Origin: Eucommia ulmoides
Taxonomy: Eukaryota > Streptophyta > Magnoliopsida > Garryales > Eucommiaceae
Direction: 5' to 3'
Length of the DNA: 64,000 bases
NCBI GenBank assembly: GCA_016647705.1
Contig: CM028340.1
Location: 12,043,001-12,107,000 of the forward strand
The translations under genes and the position numbers were made by a program. The notes beneath the pieces are model-generated. The model saw nothing but the letters and a program-made list of their open reading frames with translations, did not search any database and was not told the origin of the DNA. Numbering within the stretch: the first letter of the stretch is position 1; each line of letters opens with the position of its first letter. Shown here piece by piece: positions 12,430 to 22,567 of the stretch.

Positions 12430-14766
12430 GACCGATTTTTTTTTTTTCTCTTTTTCATTTTAGTTATCTTTGATTTTGTTCGATTTGCCTAAATCTCGTT
12501 ATTTATAATTTTGCTAATTTGATTTTCCTAAATGTCTCATCGTCATCATTCGCCGTCGCACAAAAATGAGTCACCATCACACATTAGCCGTTGAACAACA
12601 GGTACCGGATTCCCCTCGATCGTCTATTCATTTTGTGTTTCTGTTCCCATTTGTGTTTCTCCTCTATTCGTTTTGGTGTTTATGTTCCCATTTGTTTTTC
12701 TCCTTTGTTCATTTTCTGTTTTTATTTCTATTTGTGTTTCTGTTGCAATCGGATTACACCTATTTTTGTGCCAAAGTACATAATTTATATTCAAAAGGTC
12801 TAGGAGTTGTTTCGGTTATTTGCAATCCCTATTTGCGAGAAATGTAGTTGAATTCAATTCCACTTTCATTTTCAAGTTCTATCTTTTAATTCATGTGTGC
12901 TTTTTATCAGTGAAAGTTGAAATCGTAAGACTCATCCAGTGAGGCGAAAAGAACCAACATTTAATTGCATAATACAACTACTTGGCTAGTTTGATGAGAT
13001 TATACTCATTATCTTTCTTGGCAAGCTTAAGCATTTTCAACTATCATTCGATTTGATGCCACACAAGATGATTGAATTTAGCAAACAAAGACAACTACAA
13101 TCGCGAGTTTATCAAAATCACAAACGTGGAGAGTCTTCAAGATTATTTTCTTTTGCTGATTTTTAGTTTTTCTGTGTAGTGAGATAATCAGGTATCATAA
13201 AGCCTCAAGGTTGGTCATTTGTCTTAAACTCAAATTGTATTGAGGTAAACTTGATTGTTCAAATTCGATAAGGATATATTTTCTGATATAGTTCTAATTA
13301 TTGTTTTTTTTTTTTTTGGATTAATTAATTGAATTATTTAGTTATCTCCATAGATTTCTGATTAATGGAATTAGTGCAGCAGTGGGACTTGGATCAACAA
13401 GTACTTAGACTTGGATTTACTCTCAAAATATTTAATCTAAATTAATTTCTTGATTTGAGTTTTATAAATTTGTCGATATGGTTATCATCTGAGTTTTATA
13501 GATTTGTTTCTTAATTTCGTTCTCATTTTTGTCCTGTTTGTTTGGTAGTGTTTGGTATTATGGAATTGGAGTTAGGGGAATGTAATTTTTTTTAGATTTT
13601 GAAGAATGAATTCCTATGAACAATTTCTTTTGAATGACTTCATTCCTGTTTAGATTTGAATAAATGAATCTATGCCAAGATCTGTACTATGGAAAAACTT
13701 AAGGGAATTCGTAGATTAGCAAATACTTTACTTGCTAAACTTAAGAATAGATTGTGAAGTTATTGTAGTTTTGATTCGTTACTTATTTTAGATTGCTTCT
13801 TAGAAGTGTTAATATTTTTTTTTTTTAATTTTTTTTTTAGATTTTTAACTCTTGGCCATGAATAAAATCACTATTTATGCCGATGTAAATCTCACGATGT
13901 ACTAGCTTAAAAGGTAAGTTTAGCTATTTATACTTTTTTGGCATTAGTTTTGGTATTTGGTGAGTAGTTTTTCCTGTCTACTTTGCCATGTTTTTAGAAT
14001 TTTTATCACCGTTTTAGTTATGAATATAAGTTAGATTTAATTATTTGCCTTTTTCTTTCTAGGTGGTGGCAATTGTTTTGTATGAGATTATTAAAAACTA
14101 TAATTGTTCCAATGTCATCATTAATTTTTTATTTTTGGTTGTGCATGTCAATGTCAAACTGATTGTTCTTTATAAAGTTTAGATTGTTGTGTTTTGCTAA
14201 GTTGGTTAATATTGTGTTAATTTGAAAACATGTTATATGGGAATGCAAAAACAAATGTGACTTTGTCAAATTTTTATTAAATATTTTACTATGTATCCTT
14301 AAATACTTTTTAATGTATATTTAGAAATAATTTGTCCTTATTAGTTATGTTATTGTTTTCTTCTTTTGTAAATAAAATAAAATAAAATAATATGACGTTT
14401 GAATTTGGAAACTATAAATAAAGAAGTATTTTTTTAAAGAATTATCATTTATTTTTAACTACGTTATTATTGTTCATTTGAAAATAATTATCAATTGTTT
14501 GTTGAGTTGGTTATTGGTTGTATTCCTTTGAAAATATGACTAGATAATTTAGGTTTAATTGATGTGGATTTTTTCTTTTTTAAAAAATAATTACTGAGTA
14601 TTCTTTGTATCGATTGTGTACTTTTGATTTGTAAATTTGTGAATATAAATCTTGTTGATTTTTATTTTTCCTATTTGTAATAAATTAATTATCATTTTTA
14701 TAGTAAATAAATTATTAACTTAATAATAAAAAAAATCTGTATCTTTACACACGGGTTATACGCTAG
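12430..14766 (+). mobile_element. Non-autonomous Helitron relic, 3' end at CTAG (14766)
   Basis: The sequence ends with CACGGGTTATACGCTAG (14750-14766) followed by T. This matches the 3' end of the second Helitron (59124-59140) at 15 of 17 positions. Helitrons end in CTRR a few bases after a short hairpin and insert between A and T. The hairpin here is degraded: the left arm reads CTGT where a CCCGTG-type arm is expected. Inside, several stretches resemble the second Helitron: TTTCTGTTCCCATTT, the GTGTTTGGTATTATGGAATT region (about 13548), and GGTTAATATTGTGTTAATTTG (about 14203). There is no Rep/helicase gene. The 5' end is not resolved; the start given is simply the first base after the copia target duplication. 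Confidence 0.6.
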
Positions 14767-15048
14767 TTTACCTTAATATAATTTATTATTTTACTTTTAT
14801 ATATTATAAAAATAAATTAAGAATTTTATTATCAAAAGTGTAATTGTAATCTTATTTATTCTCCTTCATTTGTTTTTCGTCTTGGTCCCACATTTGTGTG
14901 AAAAAAAAGTATTTAAAAAATTAAGCATTTTCCTGACTATTTTTTTTTTCTTATTTTCCATCCATAGCAAACAATTTTTTTTTTTTTTACATCCTATTTT
15001 CTTTTCTGTTTTCTTATTCATCATTTTTTCACCCAACCAAACACACCC
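14767..15048 (+). mobile_element. Truncated MITE with right-end motif CCAACCAAACACACCC
   Basis: The right edge reads CCCAACCAAACACACCC (to 15048), the reverse complement of the GGGTGTGTTTGGTTGGG terminus common in plant MITEs, followed by TAA. No matching left terminus is seen upstream, where the Helitron ends, so I infer the left part is lost. The TAA is shared with the next element. Confidence 0.4.
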
Positions 15049-15051
15049 TAA

Positions 15052-15957
15052 GATTGCGTTTGAGTAAGAGATTTGTAAAATGATGGGATTTCGAAATTCA
15101 GGATTTCTAAATCTCGTCATTTTACAAATCTCATTGTTTGGATAAATTAAACAACATTACCAATCGTAGAACAAAAAACCATTGCAACACTACCTATCGC
15201 AGAACAAAAAACCATTGCAAATCAAAACAGGAAATCAAAATCAAAACCAAGAACAAATCCAAGAAAAAATTCGAAGAAATTCAACAAGAACATATTCGAA
15301 CAAATCCAACAACAAATTCGAAACAGGAAATCAAAATCAAAACCAGAGAGATCTTCGCCATCGTCGCTATTCGTCGTCGTCGTCATTCACCGTCGTTCGA
15401 TTTCAAAATTGATTTCGAATCCTATTTCGATTTCGATTTCGAAATCGAACATGTTGTTCGATTTCAATTTCGAAAACGAAATTTAAATCAATCGAAACCC
15501 TTTCGATTTGGTTTCAATTGATTTCGAACTCGACAGACAAAGAGGACAGACGACGACGAATTGAAACCCTTTCAATGAGGACATACGAAGATCGGCGACG
15601 AAGATGGAGAAGACAACGATGAAGAAGATGAACGACGACGACGAAGATGTACAACGACGACGAAGATGTAGAAGATGATCGACGAAGAAGACGGCGAAGA
15701 AGATGACGAATGAGAAAGCAGCGAAGAAGGCAACAAACGAAGAAGAGACGAAGATGGAGAAGAGGAAGAAAGAATTTGGCAAATGCAACCTCTCCCAAAA
15801 GAATTTCAAAATCATTCCTTTTACTTCTAAAATGATTTAACAAATTTCTGCCTCCTAAAATCTAAACAAACCCAAACAAGAGATTTGTTAACAGAGAATT
15901 TTAAAATCCTCTAAACAAATAAAATCTTTCCTAAAAATTCCTTATCCAAACACAACC
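15052..15957. mobile_element. 906-bp MITE, Harbinger-like, TSD TAA
   Basis: Left end GATTGCGTTTGAGTAAG (15052) and right end, read inverted, GGTTGTGTTTGGATAAG form imperfect terminal inverted repeats. TAA flanks both sides (15049-15051 and 15958-15960). A 3-bp TWA duplication with such termini points to the PIF/Harbinger superfamily. Subterminally there is a perfect 16-bp inverted repeat (15068-15083 with 15117-15132, GAGATTTGTAAAATGA). The middle is made of GAA/GAC/TTCGATTTC-type short repeats; the overlapping Ser/Arg- or Phe/Ser-rich ORFs there are by-products. There is no transposase. Confidence 0.75.
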
Positions 15958-16240
15958 TAAAATTCTATAGCACTCCAATAAACTATTTATGTGCATAGAT
16001 AAACATATTTTGGAGTGTAAGTGGAAACATTTGGAGTGTCAATAGTATTATCCTTGTTGTATTAGCATATTACACCAAGCGGCCCTTCGGCACTCTGGCC
16101 TTTCTTAATGGTCCAACAGAATTAGCCAAAATTGGCGTGAAGTGACTTGCACTTTAAATATGACGTCATTGTTGATCTTGTGCTTATGTCACAAATTTGA
16201 CGTCACTAAATTAGTCATGTGTTAAATTTGGTGAAATAAT

Positions 16241-16344
16241 TAAATTCATGTTAATCACATAGATAAGATTGAAATGATTACACAATTTAGTATAAATTCA
16301 TGTTAATGACATAGATAAGATTGAAATGACTGCACAATTTAGTG
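16241..16344 (+). repeat. 52-bp tandem duplication
   Basis: TAAATTCATGTTAATCACAT begins at 16241 and again, with one change, at 16293. The following AGATAAGATTGAAATGA and CACAATTTAGT match too. Two units with about four differences. Confidence 0.85.
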
Positions 16345-16867
16345 TAGTTTATTGAAAAAGACAACCACACCCCCAATATTTTTCGGGACAATCGGCATAA
16401 TTAACTCTTTTTAAGTTTATGTTATTAAAAATGTTGGAGGGAAAAAAAATATACAATCCCTAAAAATAGTATTTTTGACCAAAAAATTAAATAAATTATT
16501 ACCTAGTGAAAATTATTTTTTAATTATTCGAGTGTAGACATCTCATTCCCTTACAAGACATAGATTTTTAGTATTTTTAAAGTTTTCTGGGCTCCAAGGT
16601 TAAAATTGTTGTTTTGTGAAAAAAAAAAAAAAAAGTCAGAAAATTGTTTTTCTTTAGGCAAAACCATGCAATTATGTTGTTTTACAAATTGTGAAAAATT
16701 GGCCCACAATTGGTCACCCGAGAATAAACAACTCAATTTTTCTTAAGGATATTTTGGAAAATAATTTAAATTTCAATTTGACCCTAGATAGATTTTAATA
16801 AAAAATCTATTAATTTTTTCTGGAAGGACGTGATTGAGTTTTTCGTTAGCCAAGAAAAAAACCTTAA
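16345..16867. other. AT-rich spacer, nothing recognisable
   Basis: I see no gene or element boundary here. Its style (long A/T runs, ACCCTAGATAGATTTTAATAAAAAATCT) continues on the far side of the 16868-17954 element, so both flanks are one older sequence split by that insertion, possibly an old LTR. Confidence 0.5.
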
Positions 16868-17954
16868 CGGCATGTTTGGTTGGATGGAATCGAGGGCGGA
16901 ATGGAATCGCATTCCGCCCTCGATTCCTATTCCGTTGTTTGGTTCTCCAATGGAATCACTTTTGTGATTCCATTGGAATGAAATTGGATGGAATGAGATT
17001 CCGTTTGAGATGTGATGGAATGAGATTCCAACCCAATGGAATCAATATCTTAAATTACATGATAGCCCTTGAAAATTGAGAATAAAAACAGAAATTAGAG
17101 AATATAAATTGAAATTAGAGAACAGAAAGTTGGGAATAGAAATAGAAAATTGAGAACAGAAACTGAAAATTGAGAATAGAAACAGAAAATTGAGAACATA
17201 AACCAAAAATTGAGAACAAAAATAGAAAATTAGAGAACAGGAAATTGAGAACATAAACTTAAAATTGAGAATAAAAACATAAAATTAGAGAACAGAAAAT
17301 TGAGAACATAAACTGAAAATTGAGAACAAAAATATAAAATTAGATAACGAAAAATTGAGAACGAAAACTGAAAATTGAGAATAAAAACATAAAATTAGAA
17401 AATAGAAACAAAAAATTGAGAGCAAAAATATAAAATTAGATAATAGAAAATTGAGAACGGAACCCGAAAATTGAGAATAAAAACAGAAAATTGAGAACAA
17501 AAATAAAAAATTGAGAACATGAACTGAAAATTGAGAACAAAAAATAGAAAATTAGAGAACGGAAAATTGAAAAAGGAAATTGAAAATTGAGAACAAAAAC
17601 AGAAATTAAAGAATAGAAACTGAAAATTGAGAACAAAAATAGAAATTAGAGAACGAAAACTTAAAATTGAGTTGAATAGTGAAATATAATAAAATGAAGA
17701 AAGAAATAGAATAGTGAAATATAATAAAATTTTATTATAACCAACCAAGAAGAGAATGGAATAATAATTTTATAAGGGCAAAATAGAAATTTTACTATAT
17801 TTCACTATTCCATTCTTTCTTTTATTCCATACCAACCAAACAAGAGAATGAAATAGTGATTACATTCATAATTCCATTTCATTCCTTCTCTCATTCTATT
17901 ACTTCTATCATTCCATTCCATCCTCGTTCCATTCCGTCCAACCAAACATGCCGT
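16868..17954. mobile_element. 1087-bp Harbinger-like MITE, TIR CGGCATGTTTGGTTGGA, TSD TAA
   Basis: The element begins CGGCATGTTTGGTTGGATGG and ends with the inverted form CGTCCAACCAAACATGCCG. TAA flanks both ends (16865-16867 and 17955-17957). There are two features inside. Near the left end are two perfect hairpins in a row: an 18-bp stem (16886-16903 with 16910-16927) and a 13-bp stem (16947-16959 with 16964-16976). Then about 630 bp of a short-unit minisatellite (17057-17690). There is no transposase, so it must have been moved in trans. Confidence 0.88.
17057..17690 (+). repeat. Minisatellite inside the MITE, unit about 20 bp
   Basis: Some thirty variants of GAAAATTGAGAACARAAAY follow each other, with GAAATTAGAGAACAGAAA variants mixed in. 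On the minus strand this produces several overlapping ORFs rich in Phe, Ser, Ile and Leu (in 17042-17748) that are pure repeat translation, not genes. Confidence 0.9.
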
Positions 17955-17957
17955 AAG

Positions 17958-19141
17958 GGAATTCAAGGCTCGAATAAGCATTATCAAGGGCAAATTTGAA
18001 AATTAGTCCTTAGATAAATTTCAATCAAATTTGGAATGTTCAGTTAAAATATTTCGAAACTTCAATGTCAATAATAGTTAAACCAATCATAAATTTGAAG
18101 ACTTTAGCCGAAATAATTTGATCAAATCAAAATTGATTTAAAATAATTGGACTTAGTTAGAAATAAAATATTTCTTATTAATTTCAAGAAATCTAATTAA
18201 AACTTAGAAAGAAATTAGAGGATCAATTTGGAAATATAATTGCATCATTCCCATGTCGTCAACTGACATAATCTATATGATATCAAGGTGACACCAACCT
18301 CTCCTATCAAATTGGACCGAGTGTCACTTAAATATGATTTTTATTCTCAAAAAGCAATTAAAAAAGTATTTAAATTTATTTTTAGTTATTTTTCAAAAGA
18401 AGAGTCCAGAACCTGCCACCTTGCATATTTAGTTCACCTGAAAGGATAAGTGGAAGATTCTAGAACGTTGCCCAACCAAAAATTATCACGTGGCAGTAGG
18501 ACTGCACCTCGTACCCAAAAATGGCTATAAATAACCCATTTTCTTCAGGTACAAGAGGTTCATATCAAGGGCATTTTCTGGGTAACGAAATTATGTGGGA
18601 ATACCCTCCAACTAAAAAAAAGAAAACCCCCCCAAAAATCCCTAAAGATTTTCAAGTTTTCCAATGGAGAAAAATTATTTCCTCTAGGTATATTAATTTT
18701 GCTCTATTCGTTTCTAATTTTGATGCATCTCTTTTTATTATGCACTAGATCTTAAGTGTAGGAATGTTTATCGGGATTAGCATACTTAGCTCTTAGACTG
18801 CATTGGCGACGTTGAAACTAAGGATTTGGAACGTCTTGACAATCATTTTTACACTGTAGATTTTTATTTCTACTGCAAATTCAACTATTGCAATTTACTT
18901 TATCACAATTTATTTAATGTTATTTAATTGTTGCTATCAAATAACAAAGAAAAGTTTCCCATCCCGAACAAGTTATTTCATTTCGCTATCAAATAGCAAA
19001 GCAATTTCCCACATCCCTAGGTTATTATTTCATTTACATATTGCTAGCTAGTATCAACGTAAATCCCTCATTCATGATTGTTACTGTTTGGTAAATTACT
19101 CCCATTTGGGGGTGATTTTTCAACAAAGTGGCATAATTTTT
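17958..19141 (+). other. Possible decayed LTR or promoter region with TATA box
   Basis: The stretch holds a plausible TATA box, GGCTATAAATAACCC (18522-18536), in a CACGTGGCAG/CCAAC-containing context, and CATTGGCGACGTTGAAACTA at about 18801, reminiscent of gypsy leader sequence. A 52-bp duplication lies at about 18931-19035, with GCTATCAAATARCAAAG starting at 18933 and 18985. The 75-codon ORF at 18521-18748 starts inside the TATA region and has no domain. I suspect an old gypsy LTR, but no matching partner or target duplication was found. Confidence 0.35.
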
Positions 19142-19570
19142 TGACAAATGAGAGGTTGCACAACATTTATTATTTTAGTTCATATTGGATGAAAGGGCTC
19201 AGATCTCCTCTATAAATAGAGGAGATGAGCAATGAGAAAATAAAACAATCCTCTCCAGAGAAAAGATCGCAGAGAGGAAGAGAGAGAAACCCCATTTGTG
19301 GGAAGATATTAGTGGAGCCAATTTGTGAAGTTTTATTCACAAATTGAAGACAATATTTTTGTGTATTGTTTGAGTGATCTACCAAAGTGTGAGGTTTGTA
19401 ATCCCATTATTTATTATAGTGGAAGATTTAAGCGGCCTACAGGTCCTGTGATTTTTACATTCAATTGAGGAGGATTTTCCACGCTAAAATCCGCTGTATT
19501 TTTTCTGTTCTATTTTGGTTTGGGAAAATATTCTGGGACCGACAAAATTATCCTGTCATGTTTCCCAACA
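19142..19570 (+). repeat. 5' LTR of a Ty1/copia element
   Basis: The right edge is firm: CCCAACA (19564-19570) is followed by AAG and a tRNA-Met-type primer-binding site. The TATA box TATAAATA (19211-19218) lies in the centre of a perfect dyad with 11-bp arms (19203-19213 with 19216-19226). The left edge is a guess (TGACAAATGAG); no 3' LTR copy is present to confirm it. Length about 430 bp. Confidence 0.75.
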
Positions 19571-19573
19571 AAG

Positions 19574-19585
19574 TGGTATCATAGC
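19574..19585 (+). promoter_or_regulatory. Primer-binding site (tRNA-Met type)
   Basis: TGGTATCATAGC differs by one base from the usual TGGTATCAGAGC, three bases after the LTR end. It is the site where initiator tRNA primes first-strand synthesis in plant copia elements. Confidence 0.88.
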
Positions 19586-19847
19586 TGGGAGCCCAGTAGA
19601 GGAGGAGATCATATATATAGTACACTACACTAGTATATAAGTATATACGTGCACTGTACATACATACGTACGTATACGAAACTATTCACAATATTTATAC
19701 GGGACGTATACGGTATCTATACGATATTGTTCATACGACACTATTCACACATATGGGTACTAGTCACATAGTATTGTACGCGGTAATATTCATTGGCAGC
19801 AAAGTACTGGACCTAGTGAAACCTACTGATTCAGACCTGTGATCAAG

Positions 19848-20680
19848 ATGAAGGAGAGCACATGCAATATAATTAAATTGACTGCATTTAACTATGCAAT
19901 TTGGAAGCCAAAAATGGAGGATCTTTTGTACATAAAAGATCTATAAAAGTCCATTGTAATGCCGACACAGGAGGCGACATCTACAACGGATGACAGAGCC
20001 AGCGAAACAACCACAACATCAACCACGAGCACATCGACAATCTCATCAGACACTGACTGGACTGTGCAGAATCGAAAATGTGTTGCCCAAATCCGGCAAT
20101 AGATTGACAAGAGCATTTTTTAAAATTTTGCTCATGAACATGATGTTTATGTTCTTTGACGAAAGTAGGAGAAAATGTATGCAAGGACAACCGCACAGAA
20201 TAAAGTAAATCTAATGCGACAATTAGTCACTCTGAAATACAAAGATGGAAGCAGTGTATCGGAACATATGAGCGCGTTCCAAGGCATTATTAATCAACTT
20301 AATTCTATGAAAATGACAATAGATGACGAGTTGCAAGCGTTGCTGATGTTGAGTTCTCTACCGAAGAGTTGGGACACATTAGTCGTGTCAGTTAACAACT
20401 TTGCTCCAGCTGGAAAGCTTACCATGTATATTGTAAAAGACAGAATGTTGAACGAAGAGTCCAGACGAAAAGGCGAAGGATACACTCTTGAGTCTGAAGC
20501 GCTTGTCTCAGAAAAACAAGGTAGGCAAGAAAAGCGTGGGAAAAACAGAAGTCGAAATCCCTACGGTCAAGAAAGAGGGCAATCTAAATCCAAATTCACA
20601 TCTGACAAGAAGTGCTATCACTGTGGTAAACCCAAACATTTCATTCGATAATGTCGGAAGTTGAAGGCGGAGTAATCCCA
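19848..20680 (+). pseudogene. copia gag with zinc knuckle, broken
   Basis: Gag builds the virus-like particle and binds the RNA. The start ATG at 19848 opens MKESTCNIIKLTAFNYAIWKP, a normal copia gag beginning. Stops occur after KDL (near 19944) and before IDKS (near 20101), with a frame slip between. From 20175 the frame is open: LMRQLVTLKYKDGSSVSEHM, ALLMLSSLPKSWDTLVVS, an Arg/Lys-rich segment, and the zinc knuckle CYHCGKPKHFI. There a stop (20649-20651) replaces the Arg before the last Cys (RKLK follows). Only this stop separates it from the protease in the same frame. Confidence 0.9.
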
Positions 20681-21080
20681 AAATCAGGCGGCCAGAACCC
20701 GAACAAATGACACTGCTACTGTCATTAATGAAGCTGTCATTGTTCGAGATGATAACTCTGTCAATCTTGTATCCCAAGATTCAACCTGGGTTGTTGACTC
20801 AGGCATCTCCTTCCATGTCATGTTACTGCTAGATTTTTTCTCATCTTACACTCAAGGAGAATTCAGACGTGTGAAGATGGGAAATGATGGTGCATCTGAA
20901 ATTATTGGTATCAGCAATGTTTATCTCAAAACCAATCTCGGATGCAAGATACTTTTGAAAGACGTAAGACATGTCCCTGATATCTGTCTCAACTTAATCT
21001 CTATCGGGAAGCTTGACGATGAGGGATACAACAATTACTTTGTAAAGGCAAATAGAAACTTACCAAAGGTAATTTGATGA
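20681..21080 (+). pseudogene. copia aspartic protease region
   Basis: Same frame as gag. It shows WVVDSGISFHV (catalytic DSG, normally DSGAS-H), then VKMGNDGASEIIGI, CKILLKDVRHVPDICLNLIS and a late VDEEGY-type segment (DDEGYNNYF). These are the usual landmarks of the copia protease from active site to its C-terminal edge. The frame ends in TGA at 21075-21077; the continuation is one frame over (21074 onward). The catalytic Asp is intact. Confidence 0.88.
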
Positions 21081-22319
21081 TAGAAAAAGGCAAGAATGAC
21101 ACTTCTCTTTATGTCACAGAAGCCAAGTTATATAGAGGAGATGTGAATACAACTAGAAAAGAAGTCCCCACCGAGCTATGGCATAAGCGGCTCGGACACA
21201 TGAGTGAGAGAGGTCTTAAAATCCTTTCCAAGAAAGAGCTCTTGCCAGGAATGAAAGGTACACCCGTGCAAACCTATGTTGATTATGTTATGGGAAAGAA
21301 ACATAGCGTTACATTTCATACTCATCTACCATCTAGAAGGAAGAATATTCTAGATCTAATATAAATAGATGTCTGCTCAATGAGTCATAAGTAACTGGAA
21401 GATGCTCTTTACTTCATGACTTTTATTGACGACTTCTCTAGAAAAGTGTGGGCCTTTGCCTTAAAAACCAAAGATTAAGTGATGAAAATTTTCAAGCAGT
21501 TTCATGTAAAAGTTGAGAGAAAATTGGCAGATATTTGAAGTGTGTACGTGCAGATAACGGTGGTAAATACCGTGGACCAGTCAAAGAGTACTACAGTAAA
21601 TTTGGCATCAGACTCGAAAAGTCAGTACCAAAGAAACCTCAACACAACAGTGTCGTAGAGAGGATGAACAGAACCATCTGTGAAAAAGTCAGATGTATGC
21701 TGTCAGATGCAAAACTACCGAACTCCTTTTGGGGGAGGCAATGAGGACAACAGTTGATTTAATCAATCTTTCTCCATCAGTTCCACAGAACTATGATGTA
21801 CCAGAAAGAGTCTGGACGGGAAAAGATGTTTCGTACAAACACCTAAAAGTGTTTGGTTGTAGAGCGCTTGTTTATATCCCAAAAGATGAGAGGTCCAAGT
21901 TGGATGGAAAGGCAAAGCAATGCATCTTTGTGGGATATGCCCATGAAGATTTCGGCTACAGACTTTGGGATCCTGTCAACCAAAGTATCGTTAGAAGTAA
22001 AGACGTGGTGTTTCTTGAAGATCAGACAGTTGGAGACTTTGAGAAACCAGAAAATCCACAACTAGATGAATTTTCAGTAAATCTCAGACCTAACTCTTCA
22101 ACAATGAATTCTGGTGACGGAGGAGTGGTACCAGATCTTGATGATGCAACTCCACTATCTAGCAATTTGGAATCAGAATCGATTTCAGAACAAGTCCAAC
22201 AAGAATCGAGAAGATCTACCCGAGAGCGACAATCGAGTCCCAAATATTCTCCTCATGAGTATGTGATGCTCACTGAAGGGGGAGAACCTGAGAGCTATGA
22301 AGAAGTAGTTGTAGATTAA
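21074..22319 (+). pseudogene. copia integrase, broken in at least three places
   Basis: The zinc-binding end LWHKRLGHMSERGLKIL has both His, but the Cys pair reads Y-V-D-Y (TYVDYVMGKKHS) where C-x-x-C is expected, so zinc binding is lost. The core follows: FIDDFSRKVWAF (first Asp), VRADNGGKY (second Asp), QHNSVVERMNRT (Glu). Then the frame moves to 21693-22319 with VFGCRALVYIPKDERSKLD, KCIFVGY-like QCIFVGYAHEDFGYRLWDP, and an acidic, Ser-rich linker up to the RT domain. Stops fall near 21363, 21395, 21477 and 21535. All three catalytic acids survive although the gene is dead. Confidence 0.9.
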
Positions 22320-22321
22320 CA

Positions 22322-22567
22322 TAAGGGCGAGTGGTTAAAAGTCATGCAAGAAGAAATGAAATCCTTGCATGAGAACCACACATTTGATTTGATAAAACTA
22401 CCGCAAGGTAAAATAGCTCTCAAGAACAAGTGAGTGTACAGGATGAAAAATGAAGAATACAACTCACAACCACGTTACAAAGTAAGATTGGTTGTGAAAG
22501 GATTCGGGCAGAAGAAGGATGTTGATTTTGACGAAATATTTTCACTTGTGATAAAAATATCTTCAAT
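22322..22567 (+). pseudogene. copia reverse transcriptase, N-terminal end only
   Basis: GEWLKVMQEEMKSLHENHTF, then a TGA stop near 22430, YRMKNEE, KVRLVVKGFGQKKDVDFDEI. This is the canonical start of copia RT up to the segment before its first catalytic motif. At about 22567 the similarity stops abruptly and unrelated A/T-rich DNA begins, so RT, RNase H and the 3' LTR are missing. Confidence 0.88.

Noticed and set aside
12566..12847. 93-codon ORF with Phe/Leu-rich centre
   Set aside because: T-rich Helitron DNA with TTTCTGTTCCC units; an overlapping frame is open too and there is no domain.
15138..15843. Plus- and minus-strand ORFs with Lys/Asn or Ser/Phe repeats inside the MITE
   Set aside because: Made by GAA/GAC and TTCGAT repeats; no domain, and the element's TIRs enclose them.
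17042..17748. Five minus-strand ORFs rich in Phe, Ser and Leu resembling membrane proteins
   Set aside because: They overlap in different frames and are the direct translation of the 20-bp minisatellite.
19118..19140. A second LTR end plus primer-binding site (CAACAAAGTGGCAT)
   Set aside because: It resembles the true site at 19571 but lacks the TCAGAGC part and no LTR body can be shown before it.
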